From NCBI RefSeq assembly GCF_003289945.1, contig NZ_QMBP01000001.1, positions 186,001 to 250,000 on the forward strand: 64,000 nucleotides of DNA, given 5' to 3'. Below the pieces are notes generated by a model. The model saw only the letters and a program-made list of their open reading frames with translations, was not told where the DNA came from and did not search any database. Positions 16,198-25,711 of this stretch are shown here, one piece after another. This DNA comes from Mesorhizobium hawassense (GTDB lineage Bacteria > Pseudomonadota > Alphaproteobacteria > Rhizobiales > Rhizobiaceae). The position numbers and the translations under genes were made by a program. How positions within the stretch are numbered: position 1 is the stretch's first letter; the number at the start of each line of letters is the position of its first letter.

Positions 16198-17532
16198 TCA
16201 CCTGTTCACCGAATAGCAGTCGACCTGCGGCTCGCTCGGCAGCACACCGGAAACGCCGATGACGAAGCCCGGGGCGTCGAGCAGCGAGGCCCAGTGCTCG
16301 CTCTTCTGGTCCAACTCCAGGCACAGCCGGTCGCCGTCATAGGGGATCTCGCGCGGCTGCGAATGGAGGGGTTTGAGCGGGATACCGGGCAGACGCGACT
16401 TCCACAGTCCTTCGAACTGATCGGCGGCGCCGACCGTCGCCTGGTTGACGAAGATCTTGCGCAGTGCGTCTTCCGAAAGCTCGGAGCCGACGCGGATGAC
16501 GATGCGGCTGGCGACCAGGAGTTTCGGGTTGTCGATGCGCACCTTCCAGACATTGGTCGCGTGCCGCATGACCGGCAGCGCGCGTGATTTCGGCTCGATG
16601 TAGCGCAGGCTGAGGATGAGCGAACGCAAGGCGTCGGCCAGCGCCATATAGGCCGGACCCGGCGCCATGTGGTCGTAGGCAGGCAATTCGCCGAGCCGTC
16701 GCGAGCTCGAGCCATAGGTAGCCATCTCGCCTGCGAGACCGGCAAGCTCGAGATAGAGCTCGGCCGGATGGAAGACATCCTGGGTGAGCATATGCGCCAG
16801 GCGCGGCCGCGCCGCATTGGCGAGGTGCAGCATCAAAAGGTCCTCGACGCTGCGGCCGGCGCCGCCCATCACCATCTTGCCATGCGCCTCGGCGATCTGG
16901 TCGAGGCCAGTGACGACCTCCTGCAGCAATTGCCGGTACCAGGCGACGGCGCCGGTGATCAGCGTCGGCGGCAGGAAGGCCTGGTCGAGCGAGACGCCGC
17001 CATCGGCGCGCACACCTTTGATGTCGGCGATCGGCAGCGCCGTGTAGCCGCCGACCGATTTGCCGGGCGCCAGCAGCACGGCTTGCGGCCGCGCGATCTC
17101 GATTTCCTCCGGATCGGCGCCGCCTTGCACGGCATCGCGCACCGGGACGATCTTGCCGTGGTAGCGCGCGCCCGTCGAGGCTGCATGCGCCGGATCGAAG
17201 CCGACGCCGCCTGGCGGCTCGAGCGGCAGCGCGACCAGCACCGCGCCGGCGCCGGTGTCGGCCGTGACCGGCAACGGCTTGGGCGCGTCCATCAGCTCCG
17301 GGATGGAGAAGGGCGTGCCGTCCGGGAAGATGCCCCGGGCGGACACGATCGACACCTGGCCGGCATCGAGCAGCGACTGGTCGAGCGTCAGCTGCTGGAA
17401 GCCGAACGTATGGAGTTGGCCGGCCTGTAACGCGCCGCGCACCATCCCCTCGAAGAACCGGTCCTGCTGCTGGAAGTGCTGGGTCCTCAAGAAGAGTCCC
17501 TCGGACCACAGCACCCTGTTTGCGTCGCTCAT
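16198..17532 (-). CDS. tssK: T6SS baseplate protein TssK
   Basis: 444 residues, the family's normal length. The N-terminus VLWSEGLFLRTQHFQQQDR is the TssK signature. Later conserved parts include HMLTQDVFHPAELYLELAGLAGEM and a C-terminal LPGIPLKPL.....IPY segment. TssK connects the baseplate (TssE-F-G) to the membrane complex through TssL/TssM. It lies 36 bp after tssJ. Confidence 0.97.
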   Translation of the reverse strand: MSDANRVLWSEGLFLRTQHFQQQDRFFEGMVRGALQAGQLHTFGFQQLTLDQSLLDAGQVSIVSARGIFPDGTPFSIPELMDAPKPLPVTADTGAGAVLVALPLEPPGGVGFDPAHAASTGARYHGKIVPVRDAVQGGADPEEIEIARPQAVLLAPGKSVGGYTALPIADIKGVRADGGVSLDQAFLPPTLITGAVAWYRQLLQEVVTGLDQIAEAHGKMVMGGAGRSVEDLLMLHLANAARPRLAHMLTQDVFHPAELYLELAGLAGEMATYGSSSRRLGELPAYDHMAPGPAYMALADALRSLILSLRYIEPKSRALPVMRHATNVWKVRIDNPKLLVASRIVIRVGSELSEDALRKIFVNQATVGAADQFEGLWKSRLPGIPLKPLHSQPREIPYDGDRLCLELDQKSEHWASLLDAPGFVIGVSGVLPSEPQVDCYSVNR

Positions 17533-17568
17533 GCTGCCACTCTCTGCACTGCCGTGGTTGTCTCGCCG

Positions 17569-18021
17569 TCAGGCGGAAATGCCGCCCTTGCCGAGGCTGA
17601 CGTTGATGGTGAATTTCGACCCCGGCGATACCGACTTGGTCGTGCGCCAGTTGCGTCCGCCGGGTTCGCGGATCAGCGCGACGAAACCGAGCGCCGCGGC
17701 GTTCGGCTCGACCGTGATGGTCTTGGCCGCCGTTTTGCCCGGAGCGACCGAGATCGAGTCTGAGCCGATGAGGTCGGCGCCGAGCGCCGAACCGGCATCG
17801 CCCTGCAGCGCGAAATAATCGGCCGAATTGAACTTGCCGGTGCTGGCAAGCCGCATCACCAGCACCGTCACCGGCCGATCGCCGCCGCCCGGTCCCGGGT
17901 TCATGCCGGCGCCGCCGGTCACGTTGACCGAGATGACCGATGGTTTCGGCGGGCCGCTCTGGCAGGCCGCAAGCAGGCCCGTGGCGCCGATGGCAACGAT
18001 GAATTCGCGTCTGTCGATCAT
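17569..18021 (-). CDS. tssJ: T6SS outer-membrane lipoprotein TssJ
   Basis: 150 residues. The signal peptide ends in a lipobox (LLAAC, Cys near residue 20), with an RR pair at residues 4-5. The rest has the short beta-sandwich pattern of TssJ (VTVLVMRLAS, FNSADYFALQGD and FVALIREPGGRNWR). It binds the periplasmic end of TssM. Only one tssJ is visible for two TssL-TssM pairs. It starts 3 bp after tagH. Confidence 0.95.
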   Translation of the reverse strand: MIDRREFIVAIGATGLLAACQSGPPKPSVISVNVTGGAGMNPGPGGGDRPVTVLVMRLASTGKFNSADYFALQGDAGSALGADLIGSDSISVAPGKTAAKTITVEPNAAALGFVALIREPGGRNWRTTKSVSPGSKFTINVSLGKGGISA

Positions 18022-18024
18022 GTC

Positions 18025-19485
18025 CTACTCCTCTTCATATGCATCCCTGAAGTCTGCGCCGATCTCGCCCAGGAAGCTCGATTCCGCGCTCTGAGCGATG
18101 TCGCGGTGGCGTCTCTGGTAGAGTTCCCAAAGCTTGGCGCTGCGTCCGCCGGACAGCAGATTGCCGAGCGCGGAATTGGATTTGAGCTCTTCCTCGATCG
18201 CGGCCGGATCGAAACGGTCGATCATGCGCCGCAGAGCCGCCTGCACGCCGCGCCAGGCGCGCACGTGATGCTGCGCAAGGTCCTTCACCGCGTCGCCGAT
18301 CGCCGCCTCGCCGGAGAGAAAGCCCGGACTGCGTTCCGCGATGATGGTGACGATGACGTCCTCCACCGTCGGCAGGAATTTGAGCGGATTGACCTCGGAG
18401 GCGCCGACCATCGTCTGGGCGACGCGCGCGCTTCCTTTTTCCTCGGCGCGCTTGCGCAGCAACTGCATCAGGCCATCGAGCATCAGTCGGTATTCCCGCC
18501 CGAACTTCTCCATTTCGGCGATCGCATCGCGCCCGGGAAACTCGGCCTCTTCGACGCCCATACCGCGCAGGAACGCCGCGCGCAGCGCCGTCTCGCTGGG
18601 CGCCGGTTGTATTGGACGTGACGGCTTGGGCGCTGGAACGGGGCGCGGCGGCGGAGCAGGAGGGGCGGCCACCTGCGCCGGTATCTCCCAAGGACGCGCG
18701 GGTTGCGGCTTTTCGGCGCCGCGCTCGACACGGCCGGCCGGCTCGGCGCCGCTGGCTGGCGCGGTTGTCGCGGCCGGCCCGAAGCTGAAATCATCGTCGA
18801 AGCCGGCCGCTTTCTGCGCGGGTTGGGGCGCATCGTTGCGCGATGGCATGTCGTCGAAGCCGAATGGATCCGACCGGCCGGCGGCAGGCGCTTCGTTCGA
18901 GGCCGGCGTCGCCACCGGATCGAGGCTGAACGGGTCGTCGAAGGCCGGTGAGCTGCGCGGGCTCGAAGCGCGATCGTAAGCTCCTCGCACTGGCTGCTCG
19001 AACGGATCCGGCAGCCCGGCCGGGCGCGGCCGCTGCGGCTCTTCCTCGACCTTGGCCGAGAAGAAGTCGTCGCCGCCGATGCTGGGCGGGGTTCTTGGCT
19101 GCGGCGCCGACCATGCCGGCGCCGTATGGTTGGCGATCGGCGCCTGACCGATCGAGGTGTGGCCGGCGCTCGGCTGAACCTCGACATGGAGCACATAGTC
19201 GCCCATGCGCAGCCGCATGCCGCTTTGCAGCCGTGCCGACCTGCCGGTTCCCAGCGGGCTGTCGGAGTCGTCGATGAACAAGCCACTGCTCGACGTGTCG
19301 GTGACATAGTAGCCGTCACGCCCGCCACTGATCTTGCAATGGGCGCGCGAGACGAACATGTCCGGATCGTCGATCTGCCAGCCGGCATCGGCGCTGCGGC
19401 CGATCACCAGTTCGCCTTCATCCAGCCGGGTCTGCCTGACCACCTGCGAGCGCGGGCCTTGTTCCAGGGTCAGCAGCAGGCTCAT
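18025..19485 (-). CDS. tagH: T6SS FHA-domain protein TagH, main copy
   Basis: 486 residues from the ATG at 19485, whose ATGA overlaps the tssG stop. The frame stays open far upstream but only as a shadow of tssG. The FHA domain (about 15-95) has GRSADAGWQI, SRAHC and SSGLFIDD. A Pro/Ala-rich low-complexity linker spans about 100-280. The C-terminal TagH domain (about 290-480) contains NPLKFLPTVEDV, matching NPLKFVPGTDDI of the paralogue at 2310-3389. It likely reads threonine phosphorylation, though no matching kinase is in view. Confidence 0.92.
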   Translation of the reverse strand: MSLLLTLEQGPRSQVVRQTRLDEGELVIGRSADAGWQIDDPDMFVSRAHCKISGGRDGYYVTDTSSSGLFIDDSDSPLGTGRSARLQSGMRLRMGDYVLHVEVQPSAGHTSIGQAPIANHTAPAWSAPQPRTPPSIGGDDFFSAKVEEEPQRPRPAGLPDPFEQPVRGAYDRASSPRSSPAFDDPFSLDPVATPASNEAPAAGRSDPFGFDDMPSRNDAPQPAQKAAGFDDDFSFGPAATTAPASGAEPAGRVERGAEKPQPARPWEIPAQVAAPPAPPPRPVPAPKPSRPIQPAPSETALRAAFLRGMGVEEAEFPGRDAIAEMEKFGREYRLMLDGLMQLLRKRAEEKGSARVAQTMVGASEVNPLKFLPTVEDVIVTIIAERSPGFLSGEAAIGDAVKDLAQHHVRAWRGVQAALRRMIDRFDPAAIEEELKSNSALGNLLSGGRSAKLWELYQRRHRDIAQSAESSFLGEIGADFRDAYEEE

Positions 19486-20549
19486 GGGGCTGCCTCCGCC
19501 ATGTCCGGCCGCCAGCCGACGATGGTGCGCAACCTGAGATCGTCGGCGTCCCCCTTTTCGGCCGGACGCGAAAGCCAGGAGGTGCGGCCAAGCTGGACGG
19601 TTCCCATCTTCGGCGGCGGCACGGCGTCGCGCGCGAGCACGATGCGCAGATCGACGTCGAGCGTTTCGCCGATCATCTCGCGCACCGCCTTCTTGAACAG
19701 GGCAAGGCGCCGTTCTCCGGGCAGAAAGGACTTGAAGTCGTCGAGGCTCAGCGGGCCGACGCGCAATTCGATCCTGCTTTGCCGGCTGAAGACGCGCGGG
19801 CCGATCGTTGCTCCGCCGCCCAGCGCCGCATAGGCCTTGCCGACTTGGCTCTGCAGCGCCTTCGGAATGGTTATCCAGGCGGCTACGAATTCCTTGATCT
19901 GCACCGGCACCTTGAAGGCCGTGGCGAGAAACAGCGTCAGCCGCTCCGCGCCGTCGACCTGGTTCGCCAGCGATCCGGCCTGGCGTAACCGCACCGTGTC
20001 GAGCTCCGGATCCTGTGTGCCGGGAAGGCCTATCCCGGCCATCGCCTCCAGCATGGCGCGGACGCGTCCGCCAACTGAACGCTCGACCTGCACCGCCGGA
20101 TGCGCGTCGGCCCACGCGCGGTAGTAGAGCGCGATCATGCGGTGCTGCAGGATGTTGACGAAGTCGACGAACGTCGTGTCGCTGGTCTGCTCGGCGTCGG
20201 CGCCGGTGAACCAGCGCTGCGACAGGCGGTCGAGCACCCAGCGCGTCAAATGCAGCGGCATCGGTCCTTCCGGTCCGAGCAGGCCGAGATTGGCGACGGT
20301 CACCCGCGCCGGAGCCTTGTCCCTGGCGTCCTGGAACTTGACCACGTCCCTGGCCGAGAAGCTCAGGCGCACATGTTGGCCGAGCCTTGCCGGCTCGCGG
20401 TCGGCGGTTCCGGCATGGCCGAACAGTCCGCGCCGCTGCTCCAGGCGGCGCAGCAGCTCGAAGAAGTCGGAGCCCTCCGACAGCGCCTCGGCTTCGTTCG
20501 GGGCCGGCTGCGCTAGATCAGGTAGCGATTGCCGGGCGTCATCGGCCAT
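19482..20549 (-). CDS. tssG: T6SS baseplate protein TssG
   Basis: 355 residues from the ATG at 20549, which sits 37 bp inside the tssF end. Conserved features are SDFFELLRRLEQ near the start, RLSFSARDVVKF, the NLGLLGPEGPMPLHLT motif and FVDFVNILQHRMIALYYRAWADA. These are diagnostic of TssG (ImpH). Together with TssE and TssF it forms the baseplate wedge. Confidence 0.96.
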   Translation of the reverse strand: MADDARQSLPDLAQPAPNEAEALSEGSDFFELLRRLEQRRGLFGHAGTADREPARLGQHVRLSFSARDVVKFQDARDKAPARVTVANLGLLGPEGPMPLHLTRWVLDRLSQRWFTGADAEQTSDTTFVDFVNILQHRMIALYYRAWADAHPAVQVERSVGGRVRAMLEAMAGIGLPGTQDPELDTVRLRQAGSLANQVDGAERLTLFLATAFKVPVQIKEFVAAWITIPKALQSQVGKAYAALGGGATIGPRVFSRQSRIELRVGPLSLDDFKSFLPGERRLALFKKAVREMIGETLDVDLRIVLARDAVPPPKMGTVQLGRTSWLSRPAEKGDADDLRLRTIVGWRPDMAEAAP

Positions 20550-22387
20550 GGCACATCCTCCTGTTTCTGCAGCAACCGCGTACGCGTCCGCACGAAACCA
20601 TTTATCCCGGCATGGCGGGCAAACAGCCGCGCCAGCAGGGCCGAAAGCAGCAGCGAGCTCTGACCCGCCAGCACCGACTGGTCGACATGCAGAGTCACCT
20701 CGGTGCCGCGTCCGAAACACATCGGTCCGTCGATCTGCAGCCGCTCGATCACCGGGCGCGAGTCGATACGGGTGATCGAATGCACGTTGCGGGCAAGGCT
20801 CGGATCGCCGCGATCGGCGTAGAGGTCGAGCAAGGCATGCAGCGGATCGACGCCGCGGCCTTCCTTGGCGAGGCTGAGGAAGTTGAGCGAGAGCTGCGCC
20901 ACCAGCCGCCAGGCGAGATTGTCGGCGCGGGATTCGCCTTCGGCCCCAGACGGCAGCGCTGCCGGGATCGCCGGTTGTGGCGGCCGCAGCGCGCCGAGCA
21001 ACCGCACCGCTTCGACCGGATCGGCGGTCTCCAGCGTCAGCGTCGGCGTGTCGTCCAGGATCGGCAGGTCGCGGTTGGTGCAGAGCGCCATGATGTCGAG
21101 CCGCTTGAGCGGCCGGTTCGCCGGACTTCCCGCCGGGCGCGAGATCGCGATAAAGACATCGTCGCCGGTGTAGGAGGTGCGGGTCAGGCCGTCGCGCCGC
21201 TCGTCTTCGGTGGCTCGGCGCGGGCGCCGCTCGGTCGAATAGACCCAGCCGCTGCCGCGGTTCTGCCCGAGGCTGAACAATTCCGGAATGATCGCCTCAT
21301 TGCCTTCCGCGTCGGCATCCTCCACCCGGATGACGCGGAAAATCTCGAAATCGCGCGCCCGCGTCCGATCGGCATGCAGCACCTGGCGCGTCCGGCGCTG
21401 GTCGATCTCGATGACGTTGCATTCGCGTTCGAAGAGATTGATCACCGGCGTCACGAACAGCTCGAAATCGGCCGCCGCTACGTCGGCGAGTTCCGGCACC
21501 GGACGGCGGAACAGGAAGATGACCTCGATTCCCCCATCGCATTTGCGCACCACCGGCTGCAGACCGGTCACGCGCACATAGTGGAAGCGCTCGGGGATAA
21601 TGAAATACTCGCGCAGCAGCCGGTATCCCTCGAATGTCGGGCGGGTGCGTGGCATCAGCGCTTCGTCGTCGCTTATGCCGATCATCTCTGGCTCGGGCAG
21701 GGCCGTGAGCGGATTGGTCTTGCCTTCCGCCCGCGCGCCGACGGCCGAGCACGCGCCGAAGATCGCGTCGAACAGCAGCGGCGCCTTGGCGCGTCCGGCG
21801 AAATAGAGGTCGAGGCGATCGAGCGACAATTCGCTGAGCTTGCCCTTTCCGGACCGCGCCAGCGTGATGCGAAACGCCGCCTCGCCGCGCACGCCGCCGA
21901 GCGGCGCGATGCCGGCCGCCGCCAGCGCGCTGCGATCCTGGAAATAGCTGACCGAGGTGATCGCGATCGGCCACAGCGTGACCTCCTGCGCGGTGGTGAA
22001 GGTTGAGCGCGACGAAAGCCCCGGATGCAGGCCGGAGACCAGCCGCGTGCCGCGCGCGACGGCGTGGCCGGCGATCATCGATTGCACCTGCTGGCCGGGT
22101 CTCAGCACGGCCATCGCCGTCGCCGGCGCCGGCGTCACCAGGTCCGGATAGAGCACGTCCAGCACGGCGCGCGAAAACCGCGAACGCTCCGCGTCGACCT
22201 TCAGCCGCGTGCGCGCCGCCAGAAAGGCCACGCCGTCGAGCAGCCGTTCGACATAAGGGTCGGGGCAGGGGACCGTGTCGAGGGAAAGGTTGCGGGCGAC
22301 CGCCGGATGCATGTCGGCGAATTCCGCGGCCAGCGCCCGGATATGGGTCAGTTCCTCTTCGTAATACTCCACGAAGACCCGATCCAT
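20513..22387 (-). CDS. tssF: T6SS baseplate protein TssF
   Basis: 624 residues, the normal length. The start FVEYYEEELTHIRALAAEFADMHP and the following DPYVERLLDGVAFLAARTRLK are the TssF (ImpG/VasA) signature. A middle GLQPVVRKCDGGIEVIFLFRR region and a C-terminal REVTLHVD-like segment (TEVTLHVDQS) are also present. It starts one base after tssE ends. Confidence 0.97.
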   Translation of the reverse strand: MDRVFVEYYEEELTHIRALAAEFADMHPAVARNLSLDTVPCPDPYVERLLDGVAFLAARTRLKVDAERSRFSRAVLDVLYPDLVTPAPATAMAVLRPGQQVQSMIAGHAVARGTRLVSGLHPGLSSRSTFTTAQEVTLWPIAITSVSYFQDRSALAAAGIAPLGGVRGEAAFRITLARSGKGKLSELSLDRLDLYFAGRAKAPLLFDAIFGACSAVGARAEGKTNPLTALPEPEMIGISDDEALMPRTRPTFEGYRLLREYFIIPERFHYVRVTGLQPVVRKCDGGIEVIFLFRRPVPELADVAAADFELFVTPVINLFERECNVIEIDQRRTRQVLHADRTRARDFEIFRVIRVEDADAEGNEAIIPELFSLGQNRGSGWVYSTERRPRRATEDERRDGLTRTSYTGDDVFIAISRPAGSPANRPLKRLDIMALCTNRDLPILDDTPTLTLETADPVEAVRLLGALRPPQPAIPAALPSGAEGESRADNLAWRLVAQLSLNFLSLAKEGRGVDPLHALLDLYADRGDPSLARNVHSITRIDSRPVIERLQIDGPMCFGRGTEVTLHVDQSVLAGQSSLLLSALLARLFARHAGINGFVRTRTRLLQKQEDVPWPMTPGNRYLI

Positions 22388-22388
22388 C

Positions 22389-23141
22389 TCAGGTCTCCCG
22401 GAATTCGGTTCGCGCCAGGCCGTTGTCGAGATTGATCGTGGTGCGCAACCGCATGCGTTCCGGCGTCGGCGTCATGATCAGTACGGCGTCGATCTCGATC
22501 TTGAGGCCGACGCTCTTGTCGCCGAGCGTGACACTCACGGTCGTGGCGCTCTCCTTGAGGCGCGGCTCGAAGGTGGCGAGCACCGCGCGGATCTCGCGCG
22601 CCAGAGTATCGCGGTCGAAATCCCGCGACGAGCGGCCCGAGAAGGACGGCACGCCGTAATTCACGACGCTGCGGCGCACTTCCGGAAAATCGGCGAGCGG
22701 CGGCAACTCGTCCAAAGGCTGTTCGTGCTCGGCATCGGAAAGCATCGGGACGGATTCGAAGCGCTCGGTGTTGAACAGGGCCTCGATGTCGCGCCGGACG
22801 GCTTCGCGCAGTACACGCGCCGAGACCACCACGCCGCGGCTTTCGATTTCGGCGCGATGCTCGGTCTGGAACACCAGCCGGTGCAGGCGCCGTTTTTGCT
22901 CGGACGTCGATACCGCATCGGCATCGATGGCGCGCGCACTGCCGGCAAGAAGAGCCTCGACGCGCTCGGCGCCGAGTTCTTCTTCCAGCAGGCGACGCAG
23001 CCCGTCGATCTCCGACGTCAGCCCGGGCAAGTCGTTGACGAGACGGTCCCAGAGGGAGGGCTGGACCGCCTCGCGCTTTGCCCGGGAGCTGCCGGCAAGC
23101 TGCGCTTTCCCGCCAGGCCGTTTGGCCTCACTTGCCGACAT
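22389..23141 (-). CDS. tssE: T6SS baseplate protein TssE (gp25-like), long form
   Basis: 250 residues, about 80 longer than common TssE. The family features are SLWDRLVNDLP near residue 29, RDIEALFNTERF near 115, and the gp25-like C-terminus with FPEVRRSVVNYGVPSFSG and ATFEPRL. The additional length is the Glu/Arg-rich stretch between about residues 45 and 110. The start overlaps the hcp end by 14 bp. Confidence 0.93.
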   Translation of the reverse strand: MSASEAKRPGGKAQLAGSSRAKREAVQPSLWDRLVNDLPGLTSEIDGLRRLLEEELGAERVEALLAGSARAIDADAVSTSEQKRRLHRLVFQTEHRAEIESRGVVVSARVLREAVRRDIEALFNTERFESVPMLSDAEHEQPLDELPPLADFPEVRRSVVNYGVPSFSGRSSRDFDRDTLAREIRAVLATFEPRLKESATTVSVTLGDKSVGLKIEIDAVLIMTPTPERMRLRTTINLDNGLARTEFRET

Positions 23142-23610
23142 AGACGTCCATTTCGATCTCGTCGTCCTTGTCGTAGACGAACTTGATCTTCTTGTAGGCG
23201 AAGCTGACTTCTTCCTCGATCAGGTCCGCCTCGTCATGGGCCTGCCGCATGTCGTATTCCATGATCGAAGCGTCGGTGAGCGTCACGACCAGATAGTCGC
23301 TGGTCTCGCCGTCGATGGTGCGGCGTGCCGAAAACACCACCTCGTCGAGCGCTTTGTTCTCGAACAGCGCCTTCTTCAGGTAGGGCGACGACTTGTCGTA
23401 GTGCTTGAAGAACTTGATCATTCCCATCGATACGCGGCCGCGCCGCGACAGCGAATTGGGGTCGTAAGGCGCGATCATCTTGTAATCGACGCCATGGATC
23501 TCGATCTCGTCTTCATGGCCGTCGCGCTTGCTCGGGCCCTTGATGTCCGGAACTTTCAAAAAACCATCGATCTTCATGGAAGGAGCCTCGCTTCTCTCTG
23601 TGGTAGGCAT
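23128..23610 (-). CDS. hcp: T6SS tube protein Hcp (TssD)
   Basis: 160 residues from the ATG at 23610, chosen because GGAGAAAGACA precedes it. An internal ATG 11 codons later would give a more standard MKIDGF start but has no good ribosome site. Hexamers of Hcp stack to form the inner tube. The core has K.PDIKG.S, an SLSRRGRVSMGMIKFFKHYDKSSP region typical of the family, and an EEVSFAYKKIKFVY strand near the C-terminus. It lies between tssC (50 bp upstream) and tssE. The short gap upstream may allow differential expression of this highly used protein. Confidence 0.95.
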   Translation of the reverse strand: MPTTERSEAPSMKIDGFLKVPDIKGPSKRDGHEDEIEIHGVDYKMIAPYDPNSLSRRGRVSMGMIKFFKHYDKSSPYLKKALFENKALDEVVFSARRTIDGETSDYLVVTLTDASIMEYDMRQAHDEADLIEEEVSFAYKKIKFVYDKDDEIEMDVYVGK

Positions 23611-23660
23611 TGTCTTTCTCCACCGCTTTCAAACGAAACAAGATGACTTTGCTTATGATT

Positions 23661-25166
23661 TCAGCCCTTCACTGACGGCAGTTCGGACACCAGCCGGAGC
23701 GAGGCATTGATGCCTTCCAGCTGGTAGTGCGGACGCAGATAGAAACGGGCATTGTAGTAACCGGGCCGGCCTTCGACGCTGTCGACCTGGACCTCGGCCG
23801 CGGCAAGGGGACGCTTGGCGCGCGCCTTGTCGTCGGCAAAGGCTGGATTGGCCAGCACGTACCGGTTGATCCATTCGGTCAACCAGATCTCCATGTCGGT
23901 GCGTTCCTTGAACGAGCCGATCTTGTCGCGCGCGATCGCCTTGAGGTAATGCGCGAAGCGCGACACCGGGAACAGGTAGGGCAGGTTGGCGCTCAGCCGT
24001 TCGTTCGACTGGGCATCGGGATCGACCAGACGCCCGGCGCGCGTCTCGTCGTCCTGCAGCGAATGCGCGCCGATAAAGGCCGCGAGGTCGGTGTTCTTAC
24101 GGTGCAGGATCGGCATCAGGCCGAGCTTGGCCAGTTCCGCCTCGCGCCGGTCGTCGATGGCGACTTCCGTCGGGCATTTCATCGCGATCGAGCCGTCGTC
24201 GGTCGGAAAGGCGTGCACCGGCAGGTTGAGCACCGTGCCGCCATTCTCGACGCCGCGGATCTGCGTGCCCCAGCCGTAGAGCTTATGGCTGCGGTTGATG
24301 TTCACGCCCATCGGGAAGGCGGCGTTCATCCAGACATATTTGTTGTGATCGCCACCCACCTCTTCCTCGAAGGTGAAGCCTTTCACCGGCACCGTTTCCG
24401 AGCCGTAGGGCAGCCGTGCCAGCACGCGTGGCATGGTGAGCCCGATATAGCGCGCGTCCTCGCTTTCGCGCAGCGACTGCCACGAGGCGTAGGCCGGGTT
24501 GTTCACGATCATCTGGAGGTCTTGCGGGTTGGGCAGTTCCTGCCAGCTGTCCATGCGGAACAGCCGCGGCGAAGCGGCGGCGATGAAGGGTGTATGCGCC
24601 GAGGCGCAGACGCCCGAAATGTTGCGCAGCAGGCCGACATCGCGCGGGTGGTTCGAGAATTCATAGGCGCCGATGATGCAGCCGACCGGCTCGCCGCCGA
24701 GCATCGAATACTCGTCCGTGTAGACCTTCTTGAAGATCGGGCTCTGGTCCCACATCTGACCTTCATAGTCTTCGAGCGTATCGGCCAGCTTTTCCTTGGA
24801 GATGTTCATCACCCGGATTTTCAGCTTGGTATCCGTCTCGGTGTTGTTGATCAGGTACCAGAGGCCGCGCCAGGTGCCTTCCATCTCGCGCACTTCGGGC
24901 GCATGCAGGATCTCGTTGACCTGCGTCGTCAGCATCTTGTCGATGCCGGCGATAAGCGACTTGATCGACTTGATCGCGTTGGACGAAATCGTAGTCGTCT
25001 CGGAGCGCGATTGTGCGGCAAGAGCCAGGTTGCGCACCAATTGCTGCAGCTTTTCGCTGTCGTCCTTCTTGACCTTGAAGTCCTTCTCTAGGAGTCCGCT
25101 GAATTCGCCGAGATCGATGGCTTCCGCCTCGGCGGTGGCGGCTGCGGTCTTTTGCTGTTCGGCCAT
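23661..25166 (-). CDS. tssC: T6SS sheath large subunit TssC (VipB/ImpD)
   Basis: 501 residues, the expected length. Conserved TssC regions include EVREMEGTWRGLWYLINNTETDTKLK near residue 85, SMLGGEPVGCIIGAYEF and the C-terminal NLPYLFPVSRFAHYLKAIARDKIGS segment. With TssB it forms the contractile sheath that ClpV disassembles. A strong Shine-Dalgarno (gaggagtaa, including the tssB stop) precedes the ATG; the gap to tssB is 3 bp. Confidence 0.98.
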   Translation of the reverse strand: MAEQQKTAAATAEAEAIDLGEFSGLLEKDFKVKKDDSEKLQQLVRNLALAAQSRSETTTISSNAIKSIKSLIAGIDKMLTTQVNEILHAPEVREMEGTWRGLWYLINNTETDTKLKIRVMNISKEKLADTLEDYEGQMWDQSPIFKKVYTDEYSMLGGEPVGCIIGAYEFSNHPRDVGLLRNISGVCASAHTPFIAAASPRLFRMDSWQELPNPQDLQMIVNNPAYASWQSLRESEDARYIGLTMPRVLARLPYGSETVPVKGFTFEEEVGGDHNKYVWMNAAFPMGVNINRSHKLYGWGTQIRGVENGGTVLNLPVHAFPTDDGSIAMKCPTEVAIDDRREAELAKLGLMPILHRKNTDLAAFIGAHSLQDDETRAGRLVDPDAQSNERLSANLPYLFPVSRFAHYLKAIARDKIGSFKERTDMEIWLTEWINRYVLANPAFADDKARAKRPLAAAEVQVDSVEGRPGYYNARFYLRPHYQLEGINASLRLVSELPSVKG

Positions 25167-25169
25167 GAC

Positions 25170-25706
25170 TTACTCCTCGCCCTTGCCGTCATCCATCGCC
25201 TGAGTGGCGATCTTGCTCAGCAGCGGCTCGTTGTTCAGAAGTTGCGCAATGCGCTTTTCGGCGTCGACACGGCCGTCCATGAAGCCCAACAACTCTTCGA
25301 GCTGACGGCGCATCTTCAGGATTTCGGCCAGTTGCGGCACCTGCTCGGCGACCTTGTCCGGCGCGAAGTCACCCATCTTGGAGAAGGTGAGGTCGACCGC
25401 GAGCTCTTCGTCGCGCTCCTGGCCCTCGGCCTGCGGCAGGGTGTTCTTCACCCGCGCCTTCACGCGGGGACCCATCGCCTCCATGAATTTGGGGAACCGG
25501 TTGGCGTCGGTTTCGACGAAGTTGCGGTCGAGCACCGACTTCGACGCTTCCTTGGTCTGTGAGGCGCCCGAAAGATCGGCCATCACCGCCATGACGAACG
25601 GCAGTTCGATCGTCGTCGGGCTGCCGTAGGTTTCGACGTCGTAGGCGATCTGCACGCGCGGGGCGCGGTTTCTTTCGATGACCTTCGCTTTGCTCTCTGC
25701 TGGCAT
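25170..25706 (-). CDS. tssB: T6SS sheath small subunit TssB (VipA/ImpC)
   Basis: 178 residues. The signature APRVQIAYDVETYGS...ELPFVMAVMADLSG is present near residue 15-55, followed by a KVAEQVPQLAEILKMRRQLEELLGFMDG helix, the TssC/ClpV-interacting region. It lies 5 bp after tssA and 3 bp before tssC. Confidence 0.97.
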   Translation of the reverse strand: MPAESKAKVIERNRAPRVQIAYDVETYGSPTTIELPFVMAVMADLSGASQTKEASKSVLDRNFVETDANRFPKFMEAMGPRVKARVKNTLPQAEGQERDEELAVDLTFSKMGDFAPDKVAEQVPQLAEILKMRRQLEELLGFMDGRVDAEKRIAQLLNNEPLLSKIATQAMDDGKGEE

Positions 25707-25711
25707 GCTCG

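Noticed and set aside
19486..20115. Upstream extension of the tagH frame to 20115
   Set aside because: The added residues are Arg/Gly-rich and antisense-like shadows of tssG in another frame. The FHA domain begins normally at the ATG at 19485.
20387..22006. A 539-codon plus-strand open frame opposite tssF
   Set aside because: It lacks a ribosome site and recognisable motifs, and tssF on the other strand is unambiguous.
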